Shown: piece after piece, positions 16,163 through 25,145 of the stretch
Layout of the letters: every line of letters begins with the position of its first letter
Numbering within the stretch: the first letter of the stretch is position 1
NCBI RefSeq assembly: GCF_028768465.1
Contig: NZ_CP118225.1
Coordinates: 1,531,001 to 1,595,000 of the forward strand
Direction: 5' to 3'
Length of the DNA stretch: 64,000 nucleotides
From: Rhodopirellula sp. P2
GTDB lineage: Bacteria > Planctomycetota > Planctomycetia > Pirellulales > Pirellulaceae
Program-made: the position numbers and the translations under genes
The notes under the pieces: model-generated
What the model was told of the DNA's origin: nothing
Seen by the model: only the letters and a program-made list of their open reading frames with translations
Databases searched by the model: none

Positions 16163-17461
16163 TCAATCTTGGATCTTGAGCAGGGCGTATTTGCGTTTGC
16201 CGCGGCGAAGAACCAAGACGGAGCGGCCGTCCAGGTCATCGGCGACCAAGCGTTTTTGCACGTCTTCGACGCGAGCGTTGTTGACGTACACGCCGCCTTC
16301 GGACAGCGCCCGGCGAGCGTCCCCGCCGCTGTTGCAGAGCTTCGCTGTTTGCAGTGCTTCGACAATCCACAAACCTTCGCCTTCGAGTGCCGACCGTGGC
16401 ACGTCGCAGGAGGGAACGTCCGCAAAAATCTCTTGCAATTGGGCATCCGTGGTGTCGCCGATTTCGCCACCGAACAGAATCTGGGTGGCTCGTTGAGCCG
16501 ATCGGACTCCGGTTTCGCCGTGAACCAATTCGGTCAGCCACTGAGCCAGTCGTTTCTGCGCGGTGCGTTGACCGGGATCGTTCTTGGTCTTGTCTTCGAG
16601 TTCGTCGTATTCGGCTCGCTCGATTTCGGTCAGGTAGGCCAGGCAGCGCATCACGTCTTCATCGGCGACATTGATCCAGTACTGGTAGAATGCGTAAGGG
16701 CTGGTCCGCTCGGGATCCAGCCACACGGCGCCGGATTCGGTCTTGCCCATCTTGCGACCGTCGCTGGTTGTCAGCAGAGGTGCCGTGATGCCGAACAATT
16801 GCTTGCCCAGCATGCGTCGGCCCAGGTCGATTCCGGCAGTGATGTTTCCCCATTGGTCGCTGCCACCGGCTTGGATGCGGCAGTCATGAGTCTGGGCCAG
16901 GTTCACGAAGTCGTAAGCCTGCAAGAGCATGTAGCTGAATTCGGTGTAGCTCAGGCCGGCCTCGCTTTCCAATCGACTGCGGACGGATTCTTTGCCCATC
17001 ATCGCACCGACGGGAAAGTTCTTGCCGACGTCGCGAAGGAACTCGAGGTAAGAGTAATTCTTCATCCAGTCGAAGTTGTTCAGCAACTTGGCTGCGTTGT
17101 CGCCTTCGAAGTCGAGGAAGTGACGCATTTGAGCAGCGACACCATCGACGTTCTTTTGAAGTTGATCCGCCGACAGCAGATTGCGTTCTTCGCTTTTGCC
17201 GCTGGGGTCGCCGATCATTCCGGTGGCACCACCAACCAAGGCAATCGGATTGTGGCCGGCACGCTGGAAGCGACGCAGCATCATCAACTGCATCATGCCG
17301 CCGACGTGCAGCGAGGTTGCCGTGGGGTCGAACCCGATGTAGATCGTTTGCGGGCCGGAATTGAGCAGCTCGGCGATTCCGTTTTCATCGGTGGTTTGAT
17401 TCAGCAAACCACGCCAGCGGAGATCTTCGATCAGTGAATTGGTGGCGTTGGAGGTGGTCAT
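16163..17461 (-). CDS. tyrS: Tyrosyl-tRNA synthetase
   Basis: 432 residues from ATG at 17461, which overlaps the ispD stop as ATGA; a GTG at 17479 is a less likely start. A class I synthetase: FDPTATSLHVGGMMQL is the HIGH-like site, QAGGSDQWGNI the tyrosine-binding region, and GRKMGKTES the KMSKS-like loop. The C-terminal 60 residues form the S4 RNA-binding domain (ARRALSEGGVYVNNARV). It attaches tyrosine to tRNA-Tyr in the cytosol. Length and motif order fit the bacterial TyrS family with no missing key residue. Confidence 0.96.
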   Translation of the reverse strand: MTTSNATNSLIEDLRWRGLLNQTTDENGIAELLNSGPQTIYIGFDPTATSLHVGGMMQLMMLRRFQRAGHNPIALVGGATGMIGDPSGKSEERNLLSADQLQKNVDGVAAQMRHFLDFEGDNAAKLLNNFDWMKNYSYLEFLRDVGKNFPVGAMMGKESVRSRLESEAGLSYTEFSYMLLQAYDFVNLAQTHDCRIQAGGSDQWGNITAGIDLGRRMLGKQLFGITAPLLTTSDGRKMGKTESGAVWLDPERTSPYAFYQYWINVADEDVMRCLAYLTEIERAEYDELEDKTKNDPGQRTAQKRLAQWLTELVHGETGVRSAQRATQILFGGEIGDTTDAQLQEIFADVPSCDVPRSALEGEGLWIVEALQTAKLCNSGGDARRALSEGGVYVNNARVEDVQKRLVADDLDGRSVLVLRRGKRKYALLKIQD

Positions 17462-18189
17462 ACGAATTCGCTTCGGCACTCGTTCAGGATCGCCTCCGCG
17501 ATGCGGAGATCTTCGGGGAAGGTGATTTTCAAATTGTCAGCGGAACCAGTGACAAGCTGAACCGGGTGAGAGGTTCGCTCGACCAGTTGGGCATCGTCCG
17601 TGGCCATGCGGCCTCGATCGCGAGCGTAAGCTTGACAAATGACGTCGATCGCGAACACCTGGGGAGTCAACGCGACAAAAGTGTGGCGACGATCGACTGT
17701 TTCAGATCCATGGCTGGTGGCCCGCTTGAGGGTTCCCGAAACGGGGGCCGCCAGAATTGCCGCTCCGGTTTCAGCGGCCTTGGCGAAGACCCGGTCCAGG
17801 TCGACTTGGCGAACCAGCGGTCGAGCGGCGTCGTGGATCGCAACCAGTGTTTTCGTGGAGGGGCCGGTTGAATTTGATTCGGCCACGAATTTTTGCACTT
17901 GATCCAGCGCCGCACGAACGCTTTCGCTGCGTGTCGCGCCACCTCGAACCAAGTGGATTGGGACGGTGGAGGAGATTGCCGCGATTTGCTCGTGAAACGT
18001 GGCGTCGTCTTCCTCGGAGATTGCCAGCACGATTTGCCGGACGTCGCCACGATGTTGGAAGCGATCCACGGCGTGTTGCCAAAGCGGTTTGCCATCCAGG
18101 ATCGCAAACAGCTTGTTGGACTGGCTGCCAAAGCGTTGCCCGCTGCCAGCAGCGGGCATGATCACAGAAACGGAAGCAGCGCAGTTCAT
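17458..18189 (-). CDS. ispD: 2-C-methyl-D-erythritol 4-phosphate cytidylyltransferase
   Basis: 243 residues, ATG at 18189. The N-terminal nucleotide-binding loop VIMPAAGSGQRFGSQSNKLF has the conserved Gly/Arg/Lys of IspD; later VAIHDAARPLV and TDDAQLVE match the family. It makes CDP-methylerythritol in the non-mevalonate isoprenoid pathway. It lies 16 bases after the oxidoreductase gene and overlaps tyrS by 4 bases, so it is co-transcribed with both. Confidence 0.94.
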   Translation of the reverse strand: MNCAASVSVIMPAAGSGQRFGSQSNKLFAILDGKPLWQHAVDRFQHRGDVRQIVLAISEEDDATFHEQIAAISSTVPIHLVRGGATRSESVRAALDQVQKFVAESNSTGPSTKTLVAIHDAARPLVRQVDLDRVFAKAAETGAAILAAPVSGTLKRATSHGSETVDRRHTFVALTPQVFAIDVICQAYARDRGRMATDDAQLVERTSHPVQLVTGSADNLKITFPEDLRIAEAILNECRSEFV

Positions 18190-18205
18190 AGAGCAGGATC
18201 GTTGA

Positions 18206-19402
18206 TTAAACGCGGGCGACGGGGTGCTTCAGAGGCAACCAAGCCGCGTTGTCTTTGTGGCTGGCGACGCACTGTTGGATGAAGTACATGCCTTCGACGC
18301 CATCGTGAACGCTGGGGTACAGCGTCGTTTTGCGATCGATGGTGGCTCCTTCGGCGCGTTTGGCCATGTCGTCAAAGGCAGCGGCATAGACGTTTGCGAA
18401 GGCTTCGAAGAACGCTTCGGGGTGCCCCGATGGCAAGCGGCACGATGCCGCGGCGATGGGGTGCATGTAAGGCGCGTTCGGGTCTCGCGTGTAAATCTGA
18501 TGAGCCTTGCCGTTTTGGCGGTAGTGCAGCTCATTCGGGTTTTCTTGACGCCATTTCAGCGAACCCTTGGTGCCGTCGATTTCGATTTCCACATCGTTTT
18601 CGCGGCCGTGGCTGATTTGCGAGGCGGTGACGGTTCCCAGAGCACCGTTTTCGTAGCGGATCACGGCGGTGCCGTAATCGTCCAGTTGGCGTCCTTCGAC
18701 GAACGATTTCAGGCTGCAGCTGACCGTTTCTGGCAACACGCCGGTCATGAAGCGACCCAGGTTGTAGGCGTGCGTGGCGATGTCGCCGAAGGCACCCGCG
18801 GCACCGCTCTTGGACGGGTCGGTTCGCCAAGCGGCTTGCTTTTGGTCTTCGGCTTCCAGTTTGTCTCGCAGCCAGCCTTGGATGTACTGAACGCGGATCG
18901 CGTTGATCTCACCCAGTTCGCCGCCCAAGATCATTTCCCGAGCTTGGCGGACCAGAGGGTAACCGGTGTAGTTGTGTGTCAGAGCGAAGACGACATCCGA
19001 GTTTTCGACCGTCTTCAGCAATTGTTCGGCTTGGTCCAAGTCGAACGTCATCGGTTTGTCGCAGACGACGTTGAAACCGGCTTCGACGGCGGCCTTGGCA
19101 ATTTCAAAGTGCGTGTGGTTGGGGGTGGTGACGCTGACGAAGTCGATCCGCTGGTCCTCGGGGAGCCGTGATTCGGCGTCCAACATGGCTTCGTAACTGC
19201 CGTAGGCTCGCGATTCATCGACCCCGTAACCGGGGGCGGATTGGCGGCTGCGTTCCGGGTTGCTGGAGAAGGCTCCGGCGACCAATTCGCTGCGATTGTC
19301 CAGTCCAGCAGCAACGGTGTGGACGCGACCGATGAACGATCCCAGGCCACCACCAACGATTCCCATGCGGAGTTTTCGGTTCAGGGGAGCATTGAGCGAC
19401 AT
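18206..19402 (-). CDS. Gfo/Idh/MocA family NAD(P)-dependent oxidoreductase
   Basis: 398 residues from ATG at 19402 (an upstream start at 19483 would add residues before the Rossmann fold). [17 protein letters not shown] is the dinucleotide-binding loop; [18 protein letters not shown] contains the family's conserved EKP-like lysine motif (here DKP). [16 protein letters not shown] matches the catalytic His region. A sugar or inositol-type dehydrogenase is likely; the substrate is unknown. First gene of the operon leading to ispD-tyrS, with a divergent gene upstream. Confidence 0.88.
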   Translation of the reverse strand: MSLNAPLNRKLRMGIVGGGLGSFIGRVHTVAAGLDNRSELVAGAFSSNPERSRQSAPGYGVDESRAYGSYEAMLDAESRLPEDQRIDFVSVTTPNHTHFEIAKAAVEAGFNVVCDKPMTFDLDQAEQLLKTVENSDVVFALTHNYTGYPLVRQAREMILGGELGEINAIRVQYIQGWLRDKLEAEDQKQAAWRTDPSKSGAAGAFGDIATHAYNLGRFMTGVLPETVSCSLKSFVEGRQLDDYGTAVIRYENGALGTVTASQISHGRENDVEIEIDGTKGSLKWRQENPNELHYRQNGKAHQIYTRDPNAPYMHPIAAASCRLPSGHPEAFFEAFANVYAAAFDDMAKRAEGATIDRKTTLYPSVHDGVEGMYFIQQCVASHKDNAAWLPLKHPVARV

Positions 19403-19541
19403 GATGATTTTCGCGAGAAACGTGGAAAGAGGCGGTCCAGGACACGAGATTCCAATCGTAAAGTTCTCAGCCGATGCGTACAATCACAGGCTGAATCAAC
19501 TCCATTGTTCCCTTCCTCTGCCGCTAGCTGAGAAACGATTC

Positions 19542-20183
19542 ATGAAAGACATTGCAGATTCCGCTCAATTGCCAGTCGTACCAACCGAATCAATGCGATG
19601 CTGCGGGAATCGCGGATGGATGGTCGGTGTGACGTTGGCAGCCGTCGGGGTGGCCATTTACTTCGCAGGTGTCGCCTCCGAAGCCCGCCGATCGGAAGAA
19701 ACCCCTGCGGTGGCATCAAATTCTTCCAGCCTGAGCAATTGGCAAAACCTGCCGATTGCCAACGCAACCGCCGCGGTCAGCAGCGAAAAGTTCTCGCTGG
19801 CGACCGGTGCTGTCAGTGATCAAGCCGATGGATTGTTTGTGCTGGATCACAATTCGGGGCTGCTTCAGTGTTCGGTGATGTACCCGCGAGTCGGTCGTTT
19901 TGCGGCCACGTTCACGGGGAATGTCGCCGAGGCGTTGGGGACGGATGGCAAAGGTGGGAGTTACATCATGGCCACCGGACAAGCGGATTTTCCTCGCAGC
20001 AGCAGCAATCCAGTCGGTCGCTCGGTCATCTATGTCTTGGACACCGCGACGGGCAACTACGCCTGTTATGGCGTTCCCTTCAACGCACAGGCGATGAATT
20101 CCAATCGTCCTCAACAAGGTTTGCTGGTGTTGATTGGACAGGGGACTGCCAACCCTGTGATCGATCGCGACGATCTACGTTGA
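19542..20183 (+). CDS. Membrane-anchored exported protein of unknown function
   Basis: 213 residues, ATG at 19542. A single N-terminal hydrophobic helix ([17 protein letters not shown]) acts as anchor; the remainder is periplasmic and beta-like: [26 protein letters not shown] and [19 protein letters not shown] suggest one or two propeller-type blades. It is divergent from the Gfo/Idh/MocA gene and is followed 16 bases later by the DUF2585 gene. No functional family recognised. Confidence 0.75.
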   Translation: MKDIADSAQLPVVPTESMRCCGNRGWMVGVTLAAVGVAIYFAGVASEARRSEETPAVASNSSSLSNWQNLPIANATAAVSSEKFSLATGAVSDQADGLFVLDHNSGLLQCSVMYPRVGRFAATFTGNVAEALGTDGKGGSYIMATGQADFPRSSSNPVGRSVIYVLDTATGNYACYGVPFNAQAMNSNRPQQGLLVLIGQGTANPVIDRDDLR

Positions 20184-20199
20184 GCTGGAAACGGTTCTG

Positions 20200-20805
20200 T
20201 TGAACACACGCTCATCCGACACGCTGGGAAACTCCCACGATCGGTCCCGAGGGGACCAATCGTGGAGGGCTGCATCAGTTGCTGCCTTGATGATTGCCGG
20301 CATGGTGTTGGTGCTGGCAGGGATGGGGCGTCAGTTTTGGTGTGAGTGTGGTGCGTGGGTCCCGTGGTCCTGGGACATTTGGACCGCCCACAACTCACAG
20401 CACCTGATCGACCCGTATTTTTTCTCGCATGTTTTGCACGGCGTGTTGTTTTTCTGGGGGCTGCTGTGGGTGCCGCGGCTGAATCGAACGTGGCGTTTCT
20501 TGATCGCGGTGGGATTGGAGGTGAGTTGGGAGATTCTCGAGAACTCGCCACTGATCATTGAGCGTTACCGCGAAGCCACGATGGCGGTGGGGTACACCGG
20601 AGATTCGATCGCGAATTCGGTCACGGATGTGGCGGCCTGCATGCTGGGGTACTGGTTTTCGTCCCGGTTTGGTTGGCGTTGGTCGGTCGCTTTGTTCGTG
20701 CTCAGCGAGATCGTGATGTTGATCACGATTCGCGACAACTTGCTGCTCAACGTGCTGATGTTGGTCAGTCCGATTCCGGCGATCCAAGAGTGGCAGAGCG
20801 TCTGA
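20200..20805 (+). CDS. DUF2585 (UPF0314) integral membrane protein
   Basis: 201 residues; the only sensible start is TTG at 20200, with GGAAACGG upstream. Several membrane helices ([22 protein letters not shown]-flanked segments, [15 protein letters not shown]). Conserved blocks of the family are visible: [41 protein letters not shown] and [12 protein letters not shown]. The biochemical role of the family is unknown; the conserved His/Asp/Glu could sit within the membrane. Follows the anchored protein gene closely. Confidence 0.85.
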   Translation: MNTRSSDTLGNSHDRSRGDQSWRAASVAALMIAGMVLVLAGMGRQFWCECGAWVPWSWDIWTAHNSQHLIDPYFFSHVLHGVLFFWGLLWVPRLNRTWRFLIAVGLEVSWEILENSPLIIERYREATMAVGYTGDSIANSVTDVAACMLGYWFSSRFGWRWSVALFVLSEIVMLITIRDNLLLNVLMLVSPIPAIQEWQSV

Positions 20806-20927
20806 TTCGATCTTGCAGGCACCCTCCGCCGGATGGTATTGCGGAGCGTGAATGTTTGAGAATCGGCGTGTTGGACGCCGTTTTCATTGAAAATGACTGA
20901 CTCCACGCCATGGAAGGCTGAATCAGG

Positions 20928-23900
20928 ATGTCTGCTGGACGATTCCATTTGATCGCGTTGACGCTTGCCGTCAGTGCTTTGTGTTTAGGTTGGGACACTC
21001 GAACCTTCGCCGCGGAAGCGGAGTGGATTTGGGCGTCGGGGACGACCGCGGAGCAAGCGATCCCGCACGGTGAAACGTGCTGGTTCCGCAAATCTTTGAA
21101 CCTCCGCCATCGCGGCGAGGCAATCATCGAGATCGCGGCTGACGATGCCTACGAGGTGCACGTCAACGGACGCAAAGTCGGTGAGGGCGAGTCTTACCGG
21201 CAGATGCAAGAGTTCGATATCAGTGACTACATCGAACCGGGACGCAATGTCGTTGCGGTGCAGGTGCAGAACACTCGTGGCGACACCGCCGCGCTCGTCG
21301 CTCGGGTGTCGATTCGGCCTGAGCTGGGCGAGAAATGGTTCACGTTCAGCTCCGACCGAACTTGGAAAACCAATCTGCAAGAAATTCCACTCTGGAACAC
21401 CGCGGCTTACAACGATGGAGCCTGGCAATCAGCGGCGACCTTTGGCCCGCTTGGTGAAACCGCTCCATGGGACCGTGAACCCAGTGTGGAGGTCGAAGTC
21501 GCCAAGGAGAATTCCGAACGTTTTCAAATCCAGCGCGGCTTCGGTGTTCAGCGTTTGATCAACGACGAACAGGTCGGATCCGTCATCGCGATGGCGTTCG
21601 ATGAATTCGGGCACGTGTTGCTTTCGCAGGAAGGCGGCCCGTTGTTGATCGTCACTGACCGTGACGACGATGGAGTCCCCGAAGACGTCCAAACGTATTG
21701 CGACCAAGTCGAATCCATCCAAGGCATTCTGCCACTCAACGGCGAAGTGTTTGTGACCGCCGATGGTCCCGATGGTTCAGCTCTTTATCGCTTGATCGAT
21801 GAAGACCGAGATGGCGAACTGGAAACAGTCAAAACAATCGTCAAATTCAGTGGCAACGGTGGAGAGCATGGCCCTCACGGCTTGCGTCTGGGACCCGATG
21901 GCATGATTTATGTCTCGGTCGGAAGCTATGTCAAACCGATCGGGAAAACGGGCAGCGGCGAAACACTCAAAGATGTTTACGAAGGCGATTTGCTGCCTCG
22001 CTATGAAGATCCTGGCGGACACGGACACGGTGTGAAGGCTCCCGGTGGAACGATCATTCGGACCGACATCGAAGGCAAGGTCATCGAGCGTATCGCCGGT
22101 GGATTGCGAAACGCATACGACTTGGCTTTCCACCCGGAAGGCAACTTGTTTGTGCATGACGCGGACATGGAAGCCGACGTGGACACGCCGTGGTACCGTC
22201 CCACCGCCTTGATGGATGTGACCGAAGCGAGTGAATTCGGATGGCGACCGGGTTGGGCGAAGTGGCCTGAGTATTACATCGATCGACTGCCAAACGTGTT
22301 GGACACCGGGCGTGGCAGCCCCACCGGGATTGAGTGCTATGAGCACCACATGTTCCCGGTTCGCTACCACAACAGTTTGTTCATGGCGGATTGGTCCGAA
22401 GGTCGGATTCTGAACGTTCGCTTGAAACCCAATGGCAGCGGATTCCAAGCTGACAGCGAAGTGTTCTTGAAAGGGCAGCCGCTCAACGTCACCGACTTGG
22501 CCGTCGGTCCAGACGGGGCGTTGTATTTCTGCACAGGAGGCCGTGGGACCGCCGGCGGTGTTTACCGCGTCGTCTATCAAGGCAAAATTCCTGAGGCCAT
22601 GAAGCAACTCGGCAGCGGCATCGCAGCTGCTGTTCGCCAGCCTCAGTTGGATGCGGCTTGGTCGCGTCAACGCATCGCCGCGATTCGTCGCGAACTGGGA
22701 AGCGATTGGGATCAACAGTTGGCGGGAGTCGCCTACAGCGATGAAAACCCACCGTCCTACCGCATTCGAGCGATGAACTTGATGCAGATGTACGGGCCCG
22801 TGCCCAGTGACGATTTGTTGATCGAGCTGTCCAAGGCCGAAAGTGAATTGGTGCGACGTCGCGCCGCGGTTCAGCTGGGGCTGAACCCGTCATCGCGAGC
22901 GAAGGCTCGTTTGAACGACATGCTCACCGACAGTGACTTGCGAGTCCGTCGCGCGGTTTGCGAAGCGATGCTGCGTAGCAATCAGATCCCAGATGATCCG
23001 CAGCCGTTGATCGACTTGCTGGCTCATGAGGACCGAGTTCTGTCCTACGTCGCTCGCCAAGTCTTGCAGCGCATTCCAACGGCGAAGTGGAAGGAAACCG
23101 TCATCCTTCACGAAGACACGCGGACCGCTTTGGTCGGCATGTTGGCACTGGTTGCCGCGGACACAAATAAGATGACCGGGTTGTTGGTGCTGAAGCGGAC
23201 CAGCAACATGATGAAAGAGTTTTTGAGCGACAAGGACTTTGTCGACACGCTGCGTCTGTGCCAGGTCGCTCTGCATCGTTGCCACATCAAGGCCAACGAT
23301 GTGCCTTGGTTGGCAAAGCAGATTGCCGACGAATTTCCTGCCGGCGATTCTCGCATGAATCATGAATTGATTCGTCTGGCGAGCTACCTGCAAGCCGAAT
23401 CGTTGGTGCCTCGTGCGATGGAATATTTGGAATCTGATGCTCCGGAGCTGGACCGTGTTCTGGCTGCGATGTGCTTGCAGCGCATCGACCGTCAGTGGTC
23501 GGCTCGTGAACGGTTTGCATTGCTGAAGTTCTATGAAGGCATTGCTGGACGAGACAGCGAAGGCTCACTGCCGATGTACATGGTGGGTGTGACCCGTGAT
23601 TTTGCGCGTCACCTTTCCGAAGACGACATCCAGGCGATCCTGGACGAAGGCAGTCGTTGGCGAAATTCTGCTCTTGGTGCTCTGTTTCAGTTGGAACGTC
23701 CGATCAGCGAGGCCACGGCAGAAAAACTACGCACGCTGGACGATGAGCTGACCAAGGAAGACAAGGTCGATGACGTTCATCGTCGCTTGCGAACGGGCAT
23801 CATCGCGATGCTGGCAACCGCTCCTGACGACGCCTCGTCGGCTCACCTGCGAAAGATTTGGCGAACGGAGCCACAGCGTCGTGCGGTGGTGGCGATGGCG

Positions 23901-24719
23901 TTGGCGCAGAACCCTGAGGGAGAAAACTGGGACTACTTGGTTCGCAGTTTGAACGTCTTGGATGGTCCTGCTGCGAATGAAGTGGTCACGCGACTTCGCG
24001 CCGTTCCGATCGCCACCGATGATCCAATGGCATTGCGAGCATTGGTCCTGATGGGACTGCGAGCTGAAAAAGAAGGGACCACGTTTGAAAGTGTGGAGCA
24101 ATTGCTTGAACACTGGACTGGAATGCAGCGGCCCGATGGTGCCAAGCAATCCATGGCTGCTTGGCAGCGTTGGTACGCCAAGTCCTTCCCTGACCGTCCT
24201 GCGGCCGAACTTCCGCGAGAAGAGGAGTCGCGTTGGGACTTCGAACAGTTGATCACTCACCTGGAGAGTGACGAAGGGCAGGGCGGTGACGCTCTTGCCG
24301 GGGCGGAGGTTTACGCCCGGGCTCAGTGTGCCAATTGTCACCGTGCTGGCAACCAAGGGACTGTGATCGGTCCGGACCTGACCAGTGTGGCACGACGATT
24401 CACCCGTCGCGAAATTCTCGAGTCGGTTCTGTACCCGTCGCACGTTGTGAGTGACCAATACGCCAGCAAAAAGGTGCTGACGCTCGATGGCGATGTTTAC
24501 GTCGGCATGGTCAGCAAGGCTGGAAGCGATTTGCAGATTCGCGATTCCAAAAACCACGTGACAACCTTGGCTGAATCCGAAGTGGATTTGATTCAACCGA
24601 GCCAGTCGAGCATCATGCCGAGTGGTTTGTTGGACGAGTTGTCCTTGCAGGAGATCGCCAACTTGATGGCGTATCTCAACGATGCCAACCGGATCGAGGT
24701 TGCAACGCGACCGGAGTGA
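20928..24719 (+). CDS. PVC-type heme-binding propeller/HEAT-repeat protein
   Basis: 1263 residues with a signal peptide (LIALTLAVSALCLGW). Order: a galactose-binding-like beta domain (about 35-160), a glucose/sorbosone dehydrogenase-type propeller (about 180-560, e.g. GEHGPHGLRLGPDGM, GGLRNAYDLAFHPEGN, GWAKWPEYY, FMADWSEGRI), a long HEAT/Armadillo helical region (about 590-1080), and a C-terminal cytochrome c domain with CANCHRAG and distal LTSVARRFTRREILES. This is the characteristic planctomycete membrane-bound dehydrogenase architecture. Periplasmic oxidation of a sugar or alcohol with electron transfer through heme is the family inference; substrate unknown. The frame is intact throughout. 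Confidence 0.9.
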   Translation: MSAGRFHLIALTLAVSALCLGWDTRTFAAEAEWIWASGTTAEQAIPHGETCWFRKSLNLRHRGEAIIEIAADDAYEVHVNGRKVGEGESYRQMQEFDISDYIEPGRNVVAVQVQNTRGDTAALVARVSIRPELGEKWFTFSSDRTWKTNLQEIPLWNTAAYNDGAWQSAATFGPLGETAPWDREPSVEVEVAKENSERFQIQRGFGVQRLINDEQVGSVIAMAFDEFGHVLLSQEGGPLLIVTDRDDDGVPEDVQTYCDQVESIQGILPLNGEVFVTADGPDGSALYRLIDEDRDGELETVKTIVKFSGNGGEHGPHGLRLGPDGMIYVSVGSYVKPIGKTGSGETLKDVYEGDLLPRYEDPGGHGHGVKAPGGTIIRTDIEGKVIERIAGGLRNAYDLAFHPEGNLFVHDADMEADVDTPWYRPTALMDVTEASEFGWRPGWAKWPEYYIDRLPNVLDTGRGSPTGIECYEHHMFPVRYHNSLFMADWSEGRILNVRLKPNGSGFQADSEVFLKGQPLNVTDLAVGPDGALYFCTGGRGTAGGVYRVVYQGKIPEAMKQLGSGIAAAVRQPQLDAAWSRQRIAAIRRELGSDWDQQLAGVAYSDENPPSYRIRAMNLMQMYGPVPSDDLLIELSKAESELVRRRAAVQLGLNPSSRAKARLNDMLTDSDLRVRRAVCEAMLRSNQIPDDPQPLIDLLAHEDRVLSYVARQVLQRIPTAKWKETVILHEDTRTALVGMLALVAADTNKMTGLLVLKRTSNMMKEFLSDKDFVDTLRLCQVALHRCHIKANDVPWLAKQIADEFPAGDSRMNHELIRLASYLQAESLVPRAMEYLESDAPELDRVLAAMCLQRIDRQWSARERFALLKFYEGIAGRDSEGSLPMYMVGVTRDFARHLSEDDIQAILDEGSRWRNSALGALFQLERPISEATAEKLRTLDDELTKEDKVDDVHRRLRTGIIAMLATAPDDASSAHLRKIWRTEPQRRAVVAMALAQNPEGENWDYLVRSLNVLDGPAANEVVTRLRAVPIATDDPMALRALVLMGLRAEKEGTTFESVEQLLEHWTGMQRPDGAKQSMAAWQRWYAKSFPDRPAAELPREEESRWDFEQLITHLESDEGQGGDALAGAEVYARAQCANCHRAGNQGTVIGPDLTSVARRFTRREILESVLYPSHVVSDQYASKKVLTLDGDVYVGMVSKAGSDLQIRDSKNHVTTLAESEVDLIQPSQSSIMPSGLLDELSLQEIANLMAYLNDANRIEVATRPE

Positions 24720-24799
24720 GTGGAGCGATTGGGTTCGCCTGGACTGCGAAATGTTTGGTGTTGACACCGCTTTGGACTGCGCAGGTTTCGTTCCTCGAC

Positions 24800-25010
24800 T
24801 TCGCCCCAACGGGGCAGCCCTATGCCAGCCCAGGGCAACGCCCTGGGTTGTGGCGGGACCAAGATTACAAAGCCCCAACGGGGGCGGTCCTAGCGGGTTT
24901 TGGGGAGTCTTTCTTAGGGCCGCCCCGTTGGGGCTGGTGTCGGAATCTCCGTAACGAAACCCCAGGCGATGCCTGGGGCTATCTTAGAGCTGCCCCGTTG
25001 GGGCGTAGGA
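24800..25010. repeat. Cluster of short GCCCCAACGGGGC-type palindromes
   Basis: At least five palindromic units: GCCCCAACGGGGC (24803-24815), CCCAGGGCAACGCCCTGGG (24829-24847), a related GCCCCAACGGGGGC (24872-24885), CGCCCCGTTGGGGCT (24921-24935), CCCAGGCGATGCCTGGG (24961-24977) and GCCCCGTTGGGGC (24992-25004). It occupies most of the gap between the heme-binding protein and mgtE. No gene is present. Confidence 0.85.
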
Positions 25011-25065
25011 CAGAATAAAAATCAACGTCGCATTTTCCGTGTCAATACCAACCTTTTCGCAGTCC

Positions 25066-25145
25066 AGCGTTAGGCCCGGTTGTGCGTGAAAACCGTGGCT
25101 AACGCCAACGGCTCAGATACACGATGACACCTGGGTGCATGCTTA
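25066..25145. repeat. TAAGCA-ended palindromic element, truncated copy
   Basis: Contains GTGAAAACCGTGGCTAACGCC and ACGGCTCAGATACACGATGACACC, matching the complement of the element at 53353-53479 over its left half. Its right end, read on the minus strand, is TAAGCATGCACCCAGG, and TAA is the mgtE stop. The opposite arm is shortened. Confidence 0.8.
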
